The notes under the pieces: generated by a model
Seen by the model: only the letters and a program-made list of their open reading frames with translations
Told to the model about the DNA's origin: nothing
The model's database searches: none
Program-made: the position numbers and the translations under genes
Assembly: GCF_025698545.1 (NCBI RefSeq)
Contig: NC_068575.1
Coordinates: 54,693,980 to 54,757,979, forward strand
DNA from: Gossypium raimondii
Lineage: Eukaryota; Streptophyta; Magnoliopsida; Malvales; Malvaceae
DNA: 64,000 nucleotides
Reading direction: 5' to 3'
Shown here: positions 1 through 13,620 of the stretch, in pieces
Numbering within the stretch: position 1 is the first letter of the stretch
How the letters are laid out: each line of letters starts with the position of its first letter

Positions 1-771
1 GTATTAGTCTGAAGAATGATATTGAATCGATTGGATTGAAAAATAATGCAAATTGGTTTAATTGAATTTTTTTTTAAAATTTTAAAATTTTAATGATTTT
101 TCAATCTAATCGATCAGACTAGTGAATCAGTGACCTAACCCTAATCGGTTTAACCATCAATTTGCTTCTTGAAATCTATTTTCTCTTATAATGTCTAAAG
201 AGTTTTGACTTTTTTTTTTCTCTTTCTTTCTCCATGCTTGAATATTTGAAAGATGAAGGAACATGTTGAGGTTGGAATGGATGATCCTTTCGAGAGCCAT
301 TTTTGGTTTCCTCGGCCATAATCATGTACAATTGTTGATGGATCACATTGCCATTGCTATGCTTTTGACTGAGAAAAGTTGAACGCAGGAGGGTTTGGGA
401 AGTAAATTTGGGTCCTACACCTACGTTTTGCTTCCGCTGAAATATCCTTTTAAAAAAATCCCAACTTACTCTCCCTCATTTTATATTCCTAAATTGTGGA
501 AATTTTGTCCTTTGAATGTCAACTTCCCTGCCCAACTACAAGGGAACAATCTCAAGTAAAAGCGGCTCAGGGCTTCACTTACTCTCAAAGCAGCCAGACT
601 ATAATATTCATAGTCAACCCAAGAAATCGCATGTTTATTTCTAGGATTTGACCACTATTAATTGAATATTTAAATTATTCATCAGTGTAAAATAATTAAT
701 TAAATAAGTTGATTACAAATTGGGTGATTTGAATTTCATTTTGATTGAAAATTCTGTGCGAGAAGTTTTAA
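1..771. other. Intergenic AT-rich DNA, nothing recognised
   Basis: There is no open reading frame of note and no repeat ends that I can define. The stretch is AT-rich with short homopolymer runs. It lies directly left of an LTR-like fragment and may itself be eroded transposon DNA. Confidence 0.4.
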
Positions 772-1696
772 TGTTTACTAAACTAACTATAATTACGACA
801 AAGGCAAGTGTACTTATCGAACAATAGTATAGCTATTGTGAGTAAGGAATATCGTATCCACGAGGACTAAAAGTACTAGTAATTACTGTTTTTCTATTAT
901 TTAACCGATAAATTGAAATGATTGTTTTTTTTTATCTAAATTTACTAATTTAATTTAACTACGAACGCAACAGAGAATGAAATGTGAAAATAATTGAAGG
1001 TAACTGATGAGAAAGACAATACCCAAGAAAGAATTTACCTAGACTTCATCTATTATTCTAAATCTGGATTAAATGATTTATTTACTTGTGTCTTGATCCG
1101 TAGAAATCCCTAAATCATATTAATATCTATTTCGAGAGTAAAAACAACTGACTCTGGGTAGCTAGGAAATTTAGTTTATATATCTGAATGAAAACATCTC
1201 AAAGTAAAAAAAAAAAAACAACAAGACATAAAGAAATTCAATAAAACTTTGAAAGAAGTTAAAAGGAAATCTTCAATCTTGAAGGAGATCCGCTTCTAAG
1301 TTGGCTCCGATGGTGTTCTTCAAGTGATTTCTTCAATCTTCTCTCAGTGCTCCATTTTTTCTTCTTCTGATTGATATTTATAGACTTTAGAATGCTCAGA
1401 AAACCTAAAAATTGAATACTTCCATGTGTTTGGGAAACAGAATGCGATATCAACACGGGTTAGCACATGGGCGTGTGGCCAGTGCGTATGGAAATGCCCA
1501 AGCCGTGTGGACCTGGAAACAGCTTTATTTATCCGATTTTGGCTCGTTTTTCTCTCCTTTTGCTCCCAAATGCTCTCCTAAGTATAGAAATAAGAATTTA
1601 AAGGATTAGAAGCATCAAATTCACCAATTTACATAATTAATCATCCAAAAACACATTAAGAATGAGATTAAAATATGTTACTATTACAGCTTATCA
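772..1696 (-). mobile_element. LTR-like retrotransposon fragment
   Basis: Read on the minus strand the segment starts TGATAAGCTG and ends near GTAAACA. It contains a block around 795-880 (cgaacaatagtatagc, cgtatccacgagg) and a GC-richer block at 1450-1520 rich in 'acacgg' and 'cgtgtgg', both of a kind I associate with plant LTRs, cotton in particular. The sequences flanking the proposed ends (tttaa and agctt) do not match, so no target-site duplication supports a complete LTR. It is most likely a truncated or rearranged copy. The family assignment is from memory and not certain. Confidence 0.4.
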
Positions 1697-4028
1697 AGCT
1701 TCGTATGATAGAGGTAAGGCAATTTGCATGCTTTGTATTGGCAGCCCATGCACTGGATATAGACATCTTTTTATAATAATAACAACAATATTAAACTAAG
1801 AATAAGAAACAGGTTGTTGCTGAGCAACTCCATATGTGAACGCAGACACCGCATAGGCCCATAATTCATTCAACATCTTCTTCTTCTTGTTTGATATGAA
1901 ATAATAGATTAATACTGTATAATTAAGGATGAAATAATAATGGCTTCAATGAGGTGGGGACTTGAAGGGGTAGGAACTTAAAGATGCTCAAATCTTTAAT
2001 TATTTGGCAATCCAATTGCCTATCTCTCCTAATAGATTTGAATCTTTCATACGTGTTATAATAATATATAGGAATCTCTCCCATATATCTTTTTTTTTTT
2101 TTATATTATGCACATGCTATAGGTTTAGATGAACACTATTGTCCCTTCATAATTGGTTGTTTAATATTTAACAAAAAACATTCTCCTTCAAAAATAATTT
2201 TCCTAAACCACATGTGGTGTAAGAAAAGTTCTTTATTCAAACATTCTTTTCGCATTACTCTTAAATTTCTAAAAATTAAAAAAACTTGCGTCACAAAGGA
2301 AGACACAAGGCTTGAATCCAATCAATGATACACAGCACCAGTGGGCTACTCCATTCGCAGCCTTAATCTTAAGCCAATTTTCCCAAATATCCCATCCTTT
2401 GGGCTCTACAAAATTTGTTTCCTTCAGCAATTCATCGAATTTATTTTCCTTAAATAAGTTTTGGAACTTTAATTTTTACCCAAATAAAATTCTTTGAATG
2501 CATCTTTTTTAAAAGATTTCTATAACTGCAACAAACTGAATCGGCTAGTTCTCGTATTTGTTGGTCTCAACTGTTCAAGGACTAAAGCAAACTGAACACG
2601 GATGGTTCAATGCATTTGATGATAGGTCGTGTTTCAGTTGGAGGTTTGTTTCGAGACCATCAAGATAAGTGAATTACAAGTTATATAGTTGGAATATAGG
2701 TGTGTTTTCCGAATTTTGGACAACTATGGTGGGTTGGACATAACTTGGAAGGGAGGCATCAACTCCTTATGTAGCTTTATGGTTGCCGATTATATGACGG
2801 CTATATTCAGGAGTGACCCTATTGGCCTAAGAACCCATGAGTTTCCCCCCAAATCGATTGCTCTGAAGTCCTACAAGAGAGTGTTGGTATTCAACAGAAA
2901 ATTCTTCATAACCAATTGTATTTAACTTCTTCATTCACCAAAAAAAACGAAGATTTTTATAACTTCTTTTTACTCACATCTTAAAATTTAGGTTAGTCAT
3001 ATTATATCAGTAGACCTTCATTTTATTTTTATATTGATGCTTTAATTACAGACATATAAATATATTTAATAATATATTTTATTTTTAATTGTAATTATAA
3101 AAATAAAACAGTTAGAAATAAAAAACATTAAAATTTAATTTAAATATTAAAATCTTTTACCAGTAAGTACGAACCAGTACACAACAATATGATTGGTATC
3201 AATAAGAATTTACACTGAAATGAAAATTAGAATTTATTATTTCGATTTACTATCGAAATTTTGAAGTTCTAACCGATATAGGTGGAAATGATACGGAATT
3301 GACTTTCTTGATATCAATCGAGCTAAAGCTCATGAGTGTTACAAAGAACTATCACCAAAAAAATATTGCGTGCAATAATAATCGGTAAAATTTATTATAC
3401 TTTTAAAGAAAAAAATGTAAATGAGAATAATTGTCTCAAATTCGGAATATATATACCCTCGAATCAACGAATGATATTATAAAAGTAGTACGAATTCGTT
3501 GCTTCATAGCGTGTCCTGGAGTATGTTGGAATTAAATTTTTCGTATTCTTTTTTCTAGTTTGGAGCAATCTTAATCAAATTTTAGAGCAACTTAATCGAG
3601 ATTGATTGTTTTATAATAATAATAATAATAATAATAAAATTAAAAATCGTTAACCAATGAGGTTACCAAAGAGAAGAAGATGTTGGTTTGATAAAGAAAG
3701 AAAGAGTGTGAAGGTTGGAAGAAAATTGTGGTTTCGTGAAGAGAGATTGGGATTCAATAAAGGAAGTCTCTGAAAGTCGACTCACATAAGTTGTTTGCAT
3801 GACCCTTTTGCCTTTTATAGTGGGAGACAAACTTAGCTACGTGTCTTAAGATAATTGACGTGAAGGTCTCATTTGATACCTTTGTAGTGACAATAATGTG
3901 ATGTCATAGGATGATACATGTTATGTTGACTAGTAATCAACTACTCTGGACCTCCACGTAGTTCTCATATTGCCATAGTGGAGGTTCATAGTTTTGAAGC
4001 TTGTCAAGCTATCGTTCCTTGAACCAAT
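1697..4028. other. Intergenic DNA with an ATA microsatellite
   Basis: The region has no gene I can recognise. A 78-codon reading frame at 2689-2925 (plus) has no family signature and begins without an ATG, so I do not call it a gene. An (ATA)n microsatellite lies at about 3612-3637. The stretch 3640-4028 has a TATA-like block and LTR-like composition and may be the remains of another LTR, but I found no ends. Confidence 0.35.
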
Positions 4029-7000
4029 TGTAAGAGCCTATTTTTGCCAGGGCCCGCAAACCAAAAATAAACCCAATTTTATAAATAAAAATAAAACCAA
4101 ATTTTAAAATGTCCACAGTCCATTACAGCAGGCCTAATAGGGCCCAAATCAGTCCAAATCACTACCCAAACCCGTTACAAACCCAAGCCCAAAAGCAAAG
4201 AAAAAAACCTAAATCCCTAAGCAGTTTCTGAAACAAGCCTCAACCACCGCAGCAGAAGCCCGACTCCTCCTCCCACGCGCACCTCCACACGTACGTCGCC
4301 CTCCACGTCACCGTACAGCCTCCGTACACCTGCAGAAAACCAACACACAAAGAGCGCAAGCAAACAAACAAACAAAAAAAGAGTAAAAAGAAAAAAGAAC
4401 AGAAAAGAGGATGTATTTTTTTTTCTCTTTGATTTTTATTCTGTATTTTCGGCTTTATAAATCCATTAAACCAAATTTGTAAGGGGTTACGCATTCAAAA
4501 TAGAAAAAATTGAAAACAATAAGGTGATTTCCCAATTTTTTTTCTTCTTTTCCATTTTTGCTGGTTTCGCGGATATTGAACGCAAACAAGAATCAAAGAA
4601 AAATATTGAAAGGACTGAAGTTCTTTTTACTCTTTTTCGGTTTCTTTTCGGTTGTTTCTACAACTATTTTAATTCGGTATTCGAGTAGAAAAAGAATAAA
4701 AGAAAGAGATCGGGGAGGGAGAGTTACCTTGAGGCTGATCCTGGTTCTCTCTGTCGTCATCGGAGTAGGGGCTGGGATTGGAGACCGTTCGGATGCTCTC
4801 AGAACGCAGAACGGCGCATAGGGAGGATAGTTTTTTTTTAGGTTTTGATTTTGAACTGAAACTGATTAGGTTTTTTAGTTTATAGGCGGACAACAAACGG
4901 CACCGTTTAATGGCCAGTGACCCGCTCGGTGACCCGATCCAGGGAAGGATCCGCGCACTTTGGGCGTTTGGTCTATTTGCGCATTTGGTCCTCCTTCCTT
5001 CGTGGCGTTTTCATATCAGTTTTTTTTTCTTTATTTATGAATTTCACATTTGATTTTGCTTTTGCTTCACTTTGGCCTAGGTTGTACATCGCGTTTTGGA
5101 GGGACGAGATTATTTCCCATTTAGTCCCCCAAGTCATCCGTGTGTTACATTTGGCCCCCTTTGCTTTATTTTATTTTCATTTGTTCCTTTCAATTCCATC
5201 TTTATTTGAATTTAATCCATACTTGTTTAATTTAATGCACTTGATTTTCATTTTGTTTAAAATTTATTATTCTGTTTTAAATATATATACACATGTTTAA
5301 TTTTAAATCTAGCATTTTGGTTTAAACTTAATCTTTTGTGAATTTATCATCAATATCATTCGATTTGTAATATATTATTACTTCAAATTTATCATTAACG
5401 TTGTTCAAAGTTATCATGTATTATTATTTAAATTTGACATAGTCATATATATTTTTATGTAAATCGGATATGTTTATATATATATATAATTTATCTTTTA
5501 TCTTTTCTCATTAATTTTTTATATAACATTAGTGTCATTAAATTATATTTAATCTATATATATATATATATATTATGGATTTATTAATTATTAATGTTAA
5601 GTTTTCTTTTAAAAGTGTTCATATATTATTTTTATTAAGTTTTCCACTCCATATCTATTACTCTTTTAAATTAATATGTATATTACGTTATACATTTTGA
5701 TTTTCTTCTTATAATATTTACTTAAAAATGCATTTAAGTATTATTATTTTATGTAGTGTTTGTTCTTTTCTCCATTTTAATAATATTTCATGCTTATATA
5801 CCTATATTGTTCATTTTACAAATTCTTGTGCATATGATTTATTTATTATAATTTTCTTTTAGTGTATCTTAAGAAAAATTTGATTACTAATTCATTTACT
5901 TTTTGAATGTTGTATGATCGAGATTATGGTTGCTATTCTTGTTTGAATTTATCCATCGCTCGTTTATATTATTTGACGATCTATCGTCCAATAGTGTATC
6001 GTAATTTACGAATTATTATTTTGAATTATGCACTATCATTCAATCGGATTATATTTTATTTAAATATCAAAAACACTTTTATTCAAAAAGCTTTCAAAAT
6101 AACGCGACACTCGGGATTTGTGATCCTCGAAAAGATTGTGTCCTAACTCACTGGATTCCAATGTTCCTCGGGATCTAAGAGACCGAATATTCCTTTTAAT
6201 TAACACACAAATAAAAAGCCCATTCTCGGGAATTTGACACGTTGTGTCCTAACGCATTGGATGTTGTACAAGCCCAAATATGCTCGGGCCCAAACCAATA
6301 AACAAGTCCAATTAACAGCCCAAAACCCAAATTAACTTAGCCCAAACATTAACCCAAAACTCAGCCCAAAAAGAAAACATCAGCAGAAACCCTAAAGCAG
6401 CCACCAGCGAGCATCAAGCGCCAAGAATCATTACCTCTTTGCGCGCCTCCATCGTAGCACCCACCCCGCGCATGTCACGCACGAACCTACAGCAACAAAC
6501 AGTCAACGACTACAGTAAAATAACGAAAAAGAGGGGATTTTCTATTTTTTTATGTTATTTTCATTGTTATTTTCGGCGATTTAAAAGCCGATTAAAATCT
6601 GTAAAGGGGGGATAAAAAAAACATTGAAAAAAATACCAAAGAACAATCAGAAAAGCAGTTTTTGGAAGGTTTTTTTCTTTTTACTTCGAGTTTTTCTTTT
6701 TTCTCTTCATTTTCATCTTTATCTCATATTTTGAAATAATAATAATAAAGAGAAGAGGAAAGGGGGTCACCTCCGTTTTGAAATCGCTCAAAAGCAATTA
6801 AAGGCCCAACGCGTCGCATCTTCGATCACTATTCTCGGCGAAATCACGGTGGAGGAGTGTTGTGGCAGCGGCGCTAAAATGGGTTCATAACCCTAGCAGA
6901 ACAATCGTTCTGTTTTGTTTTTTAAATGTGTGGGTTGCTTTTTTTTTTTGTTAAGAAATTTTTGATTTAAATAGCATTTGCAAAACGGCAGCGTTTTGGG

Positions 7001-9161
7001 GGCGAAGGATCCGCGTGTTAAACCGACCCGACCCGAAGGATCCGCGCGTTTTGTTAATAGGGAAATTTTCACAATTGGCCCCTCTCTTTTGCAACTCAAT
7101 TCAATTAAACCTCTATTACTTGTTTAAAATCTGGGCCGCGTATTTTAATTTTGCTTTAATTCGGTCCAACGCTACGCTGCGTTTTGGGGGGTGGGATTAA
7201 TTTCCCTTTTAGTCCCCACTGTTGCTCGCGCGCCCCAATTTGGTTCTTTTTTTTTTGTTTATTGCGAATTTACTTTTTTTTTGTTTTAATTCAATTTGGT
7301 CCATATTTTTAATTATTTTAATTATCATTATTATACCTATCTATGTACACGCACATGCGTTTTTTATCATATTTATGTATATACTGTATATATATTTAAA
7401 TGTCTTATATGCATATGTTATATACGTAATTATTATTATTTTATAACATTCATGCATTGTTTTTTATAATACATGTACATACACATGGCTTTTATAATAT
7501 ATATATATATATATGCACTTTTTTAAAGTATATAATACCTCTATATATTTTATACATTTATTTTATTTTATTTTCTTACTTTTACATATATAAATAAAAC
7601 TTTTATTATTTTTTATAAATATTTATGTACATATGTTTTTTATTTTTATTTTGTTTTTTTTTACGATATACTTATACTTTTCTTTGTAAATATATATACA
7701 TATGCGTATTTTGATATTTTTATCTTCACAATTTTCACATATACATATACGTGTTTTGCATGCATATTCTTAGAAACTATTGTGAGCTTGTTGTATATAT
7801 TTCTTTACCTTCCTTTTATATGTACACTTCTATGTATGCATTAAATATATGCGTATTTATATTTGTAAATTTGTTTGTATATTATATCTACTTGTATATA
7901 TTTGTAAATACGTATACATGTATAATTTAAATTAAAGTTTTGGTTTCATGTTATGCATTAACTTTTATCATACTTTTAAAAAAATGTATATTTTGGTTTT
8001 GTCAAAGTATTAAAATCATGATATTTCATAAATTTTCAAGATATTTGGCATTCATGATTCTTGAGAAAGATCGTGTCCTAACTTACTGGATTGCGGTTAT
8101 TTTTCGATGAATTTAGGAAGCCAAGTATTTGTTTTGCAATGAATTCGCAAATTTTAAATAAAAGCTTATTCTCGGGAATTCAAAAATGTTGGGTCCTAAC
8201 TTACTGGTCATGACATTTTCTTCTCGAAATAAGAATTTTCAAAAGCAAAAGGCAATATTCGGGTATTTTGAATATTTAAAAACATTGTGCCCTAACTCAC
8301 TGGGTGTGGTGTTTTATTTCTTTGAAATAAGAATGTCTTATTATTTTAATTCGTTCATGAAATAAAAAGTTTCCTTTTAAAATCTTTTTAGATTTTCGAC
8401 ACCAAGGCATTAAAAAATCAATTTGGTACCAATTTTGGGCGTTACGAGGGTGCTAACCCTTCCTCGTATGTGAATCGACTCCGAACTGCTTTTCTCAAAT
8501 TTCGCAGACCAAAATTATTTTTAAGGTGGGCCGATCACACCTTAATAAAGGATCGGTGGCGACTCCAGTTTTTTTTTAAAGTCGACAACTAAAATTTTTG
8601 TTTTCAAAAAGCAGTTTCGACAGATGTGACGTGTCGTTTTCTCGAAATGAGAATTTTTCTAACAAATGAGAATAAAAGCAATATTCGATATTTAGGAATT
8701 TTGTGAAATTGAACCCTAACTTATTGGGTTTTGACTTTCTCATTTGACCTGAATAATCAAATATCCTTCTCAAATGCATGGGTTTTTAAAGTTAAAAGAT
8801 AAACTTAATTTTGAAGATTAAAAATGTTGCGCCCTAACTCACTGGGTGTGACATTTTATTTCTTTGAAATAAGAGTATTTTATTATTCAATTTATTCAAG
8901 TTAAAATGATCGTATTTTTAAAATTTTTTCAAAATTTTGACATTAAGACATTAAACAATCAATCCGGTACCAATTTTGGGCGTTACGAGGGTGCTAACCC
9001 TTCCTCGTGCGTAACTGACTCCCGGACCTACTTTCTCAAAATTCGTAGACCAAAATCGTTTTTAAGGTGAGCCGATCACACCCCAATAAAGGATCGGTGA
9101 TGACTCTTATTTTATTTTCAAAAGTCGATCCCTTGCATTTAAAAAAAAAATGGTTTCGACA
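4029..9161 (+). mobile_element. Solo LTR A (about 2.8 kb), split by solo LTR B
   Basis: The element starts TGTAAGAGCC and ends GGTTTCGACA. It is flanked by ccaat (4024-4028) and ccaag (9162-9166), a 5-bp target-site duplication with one change. The sequence is interrupted at 6264 by a second LTR (6265-8622) and resumes after that insertion's own duplication. Without the insert it is about 2770 bp. Near its right end it carries the module 'gttacgagggtgctaaccct' and an 'aaggatcggtgatgactc' block, both shared with LTRs B and C. No internal coding region or second LTR is present, so it is a solo LTR left by LTR-LTR recombination. It probably belongs to a Ty3-gypsy family, judged by style only. 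Confidence 0.75.
6265..8622 (+). mobile_element. Solo LTR B inserted in LTR A, perfect 5-bp TSD
   Basis: The element starts TGTACAAGCCC and ends AGTTTCGACA. It is bounded by gatgt at 6260-6264 and gatgt at 8623-8627, a perfect target-site duplication. It is 2358 bp and shares with LTR A the GGGCCC-rich start, the 'cctaactcactgg' type motifs, the 'gttacgagggtgctaaccct' module (about 8443) and the 'ggatcggtggcgactcc' block near the end. It is therefore a younger member of the same family that jumped into LTR A. No internal region remains. Confidence 0.82.
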
Positions 9162-9348
9162 CCAAGTACTGGTTCGCGAACTAGTGCGGATTCATAGTAT
9201 CACTAGTTCCGATGGAGACATGTGTCAAGCTTCTTATGGGTGCTCTGTGAGGTTCACAAAGTTCGCTACACAAGGTATGCCAAAAATTATAAAAAAGTTC
9301 ATAATTTTTTTTAAAAAAAATGAAGTATAGGTGGATTGCCATGCAGAC

Positions 9349-9982
9349 TAGATCCGTCCGTAAGCCCGTTCGGGTCAGGCCTTGCCAAAATTTTAGGCAT
9401 GTTTTTTGGGCTCAACCCTAAAAATGGGTCTAAAATTTTGTCCAAGCTTGGCCCAGATAAAAATGAAAAAAAACCCAAGCCTTGCCCACTCGAATTATTT
9501 TTTATATAATCTTTTTAAAAATATAATACATCAAAAACACTAAAATATTAAAATAAATATTTTCCAACAAACTAAAAAAAAATTTTAAAATGTTTATTCT
9601 TAAATAACTCTAAGATAGGTATAACTTAACAAGCAAATGTCTATAAAATAGTAACAAAATTATCAATAAAATAATAGTTATACAATACCCAAACAATAAC
9701 AACAAAATAATTGTAACATAATAGTGAAATGGTAGCAAAACAGCAAGAAAACAATAAGAAAATAGCTGCAAAACAACAAGAAAATAGCATTTTTTTTGTC
9801 TTTTTGCTAATTCGGGTCAGGCCCAAGCCAAAAAAGCCTTACTCAAGGCCCGACCCATTTTTTAAATGGACCTTATTTTTTTACCTAAGTCCATTTTTCG
9901 AGCCTATATTTTTGCCCAAACCCTCTCATTTTTCAGGCAGATCTTTAGCAGAGTCAGATGACCCAACCCATACACAGGTCTA
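9349..9982. mobile_element. Non-autonomous hAT-like element, 634 bp
   Basis: The ends read TAGATCCGT on the left and, inverted, TAGACCTGT on the right. The flanks atgcagac (9341-9348) and atgtagac (9983-9990) form an 8-bp duplication with one change, the size expected for hAT elements. Both subterminal parts are rich in inverted 'gggtc' and 'gggcc' type words (gcccgttcgggtcaggcc on the left, gacccaaccc on the right). It has no transposase and codes nothing credible. Confidence 0.55.
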
Positions 9983-11944
9983 ATGTAGACTGCTTACAAT
10001 TTTAACATTTTAATTATAATATTTATGTTAAAGAAAACAATTGTGAAATTCTACTCTTATTGAAAGATTAAAAGTTAAATTTAGGTAAGAAAAATGTTAT
10101 GTCACACGTTAAAATGGAAGTAAATGATTAAAAATATATTGAGGCACAATTAAGTTGATTGTTTGCATATTAATGGGAAATTGTTAGTTAAGGGTCTGTG
10201 ATTTTCACTGACGTCTGAGGCCTTGAATTTTTTTCTTCACAATTTTTATTTTTCATATATTACCCACACAATTCCTCTTTGCTTTCATTGTTCAAACTGT
10301 AGCAGAAAATAGAGATTCCCGTTGTTGTCATCTTCTTGAAGCTTCATTTCAATTGTTTTTGGTCCAATGAAAGTAGAGATTCCATTGTTTTGTTGTCATG
10401 GTTGTCGAACCTTTTTTTAAAATTGATTTTTTAAAAAACAAAGATGGAGTCGTCACCAATCCTTTTTATTAGGTGTTATCAGATTACCTCATAATTTGAT
10501 CATTTTAATAAAAGGTTAGATTTATTAAAATGATGGTTTTCGGTCTACAAAATCTAGGAAATGGGTTCGGGAGTCGGTTACGTACGAGGAAGGGTTAGCA
10601 CCCTCGTGACTCCCAAAATTGGTACCTAGTTGATCAATTGATGTCTTAGTGTCGAGAATAGAAAATTTGACGAGAATTTAAACGATCCTTGTAACAGCCC
10701 AATTTTGATCCTAATCGGAACAGTGGTTTCAGGACCACAAATCCGAATTAGAAAAAAATATTTTAATATTATTTTGTGTGTTTATGATGTGTGAATTTAA
10801 TTGTGTGAAATTTTCGTGTTTTAATGTTGTCGTTTGAGAGACTGATTAAAGAAAATGGCTTAATCGCGTAAAATGAAAATTTAGGAGTTAAATCTAAAGG
10901 TACCAAATTGTTGTTATCTTTATTAAATGGAGGATTTATGATGTAATAAGGCCAAAATATAGTTAGTGGGTGGCAAAGTACAAGTATAGCCTTATATATC
11001 TGTATATATATTTATATTTATATAAAAGTTAATAAAGTAAACTAATTATTAATGTTAGTGTATGTTTAATATATTAAAATTAAAGCATTATTTCTCCATC
11101 TTTTGGCCGAAACTAAGAACAAAGAAGATTGTTTAAAAGCTTTAATATATTCGGCACTTGCAAGCTTGATTGAGGTATGAATTTTGTTTGTTTTTTTTAT
11201 AATCTTTACGTTTTTGAGATCGTTGCTTTGAAACTTCAAAACCCATGTCTTAATTTTGTGAATTGTTGATGATTTTGAAATGTTCCATTGATGAATGTTT
11301 GATTTTCATGATGTTAGTTGATGAAATATGAAATATAATTGTTAGATTAACATGTTTTGTCTTTGAATTTTTGGTGAATTTGAGTAATTAGGGCTAAATT
11401 GAGAAAATAATTTTTTGAAGGACTATAATGTGAAATAAATGAAATGCATGAGGTTGTATAGACACTAGGAATATTCGGCCCTTAAGGAGTGTAGTCAAAA
11501 TTTGTGTATTTTGTGTTTTGAGCAAAAAGGATTAAATTGTAAAAAGTGTGAAATTTTAGGGGCAAAATTGTAATTTGCCGATTCATGTGTTTTTAGGGTA
11601 AATTGAATAGAATGGTGTTTAAATAAGCTTAATTTGAATATTTTTAGATCAAGAATTAAAGAAATCGAATTTGGATCGGGGAAAGACAAAAGTGGTCGAG
11701 TAGCCGATTTAGCAGTCGACGACATTCGAGGTAAGTCGATAAGCATTTAAATGTTGTTAAATTCAAGAATATATAAATGATAAGTGATAAATTAAATTAT
11801 TTATTTGTTATATGTTTTGGCCGAAAATGATTATTAAGATAGGAATTTTCTTTCGAGTTCTATTCGATCGATAATCAACGCCTAAAAGCCCCGTACGAAC
11901 CCTAGGAATAGATAGGATACTTATGTCATGACATAGGACTCCGG

Positions 11945-12073
11945 TATGTGTTTTCGTGTAAGACCACGTTTGGGACGTCGGCATCGACTTGTGTTTTCGT
12001 GTAAGACCTTGTCTGGGATAGTGGCATCGGTATGTGATTACATGTAAAACCACGTCTGGGACGTTGGCATTGT
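11945..12073 (+). repeat. Three tandem 43-bp units inside LTR D
   Basis: Units start at 11945, 11988 and 12031. Each reads roughly tatgtgttttcgtgtaagac, then cacgtctgggacg and ggcatcg, with scattered substitutions. The repeats are part of the LTR and not coding. Confidence 0.8.
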
Positions 12074-12716
12074 ACTAGCTTTTTAATTATCCATATATCC
12101 TTTTTAATTCCGAACGGTTCAAAGGGCAATGTTAAGTGAAGACCGAATGTGAAATCGAAACAATAGTAGTGTTCAGGTATGTATTTATATCATGCTATGA
12201 AATTAAGGTAAGTTGTATTTTGAATTGATGATACAAAGTTATTTGATATATGAACAATATGTGAGCATGTTTGTGCTTATAAGTGATTGGTAGTTTGGCT
12301 TATTATTGTAGTTTTTAAATTATATTTTGATAAGTATACAATAATTGGAGTATTTGTGCATTAAGCTATTAAAGTTAAATGTTTATTTATATTTGATTTG
12401 GTTGGTTTAATATTAATGTTAAAATGAATAATGTTTGCTTATGACTTACTAAGCTTAAATAGCTTACTGTGTGTATGTTGTTCTTCGTTTTATAGATTTT
12501 AGAAGTTGGTTACGAGCTCGGGGATCGTCAGAGAAGATTATCACACTATCGACTCCTCTCGGTATTTTGTAAATTTTGAATTCGATCTTATGGCATGTAT
12601 AGCGTAGCTGAAATGATGGCTTAATTTTCTTGTTTGTGTTCGGTTTTGGGCTGAATTATGGTTTAAGCATACTTTAATCATGGATTAGTATTTTATGGTT
12701 AGTATTTATATGGTAA

Positions 12717-12720
<4 letters not shown>

Positions 12721-12748
<28 letters not shown>
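12721..12748. repeat. (TA)14 microsatellite
   Basis: A pure TA dinucleotide run inside solo LTR D, just left of the 47-bp array. Confidence 0.95.
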
Positions 12749-12750
<2 letters not shown>

Positions 12751-12983
12751 CATGGTGATTTCATTCAAGTGTTTCGGTAATTATGTGGTTGAAGTAATTA
12801 AGTTGTTATATTCATTAAGATAAGTAATGTTAAGTTAAGTGTCTAGGTTATGTATTATATATGAAATATATATAATTTGGTTGGATTTAGTAGTTAAGTG
12901 AATATAGGGATGATTTATAAATTGAAGTATGCTTGTAAATGTTGGTGATTAATTACGTTTGGCTTATTGATAGAGTAAATGAA

Positions 12984-13620
12984 TGTATATGCTGTCAAAT
13001 TTTGATGTACAAATGCAGTCCAATTATATATGTATATGCTGTCAAATTTTGATGTAGAAATGGAGTCCAATTATATATGTATATGCTCTCAAATTTTGAT
13101 GTACAAATGCAGTCCAATTATATACGTATATGCTGTCAAATTTTGATGTATAAATGCAGTCCAATTATATATGTATATGCTGTCAAATTTTGATGTGCAA
13201 ATGCAGTCCAATTATATATGTATATGCTGTCAAATTTTGATGTACAAATGCAGTCCAATTATATATGTATATGCTGTCAAATTTTGATGTACAAATGCAG
13301 TCCAATTATATATGTATATGCTGTCAAATTTTGATGTAGAAATGGAGTCCAATTATATATGTATATGCTCTCAAATTTTGATGTACAAATGCAGTCCAAT
13401 TATATATGTATATGCTGTCAAATTTTGATGTATAAATGCAGTCCAATTATATATGTATATGCTGTCAAATTTTGATGTGCAAATGCAGTCCAATTATATA
13501 TGTATATGCTGTCAAATTTTGATGTACAAATGCAGTCCAATTATTTATGTATATGCTATCAAATTATTTATGTATATGCTGTCAAATTTTGATGTATAAA
13601 TGCAGTCCAAATTTTGTATA
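12984..13620 (+). repeat. 47-bp tandem array with a six-unit higher-order period
   Basis: Twelve complete 47-bp units run without gaps from 12984 to 13547 (tgtatatgctgtcaaatttt, then gatgtacaaatgcagtccaa and ttatata). Degenerate partial units follow to about 13620. Diagnostic variants come in the same order twice: gtacaaatgcag, gtagaaatggag, 'ctctc' with gtacaaatgcag, gtataaatgcag, gtgcaaatgcag, gtacaaatgcag. Units 1-6 (12984-13265) and 7-12 (13266-13547) therefore form two copies of a 282-bp higher-order unit. The array is internal to solo LTR D. Confidence 0.92.

Noticed and set aside
2689..2925. 78-codon plus-strand frame
   Set aside because: It has no recognisable domain, starts without an ATG and shows no splice or promoter context.
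12984..13620. Regular repeats that could be mistaken for a CRISPR array
   Set aside because: The 47-bp units abut with no unique spacers and lie in a plant LTR.
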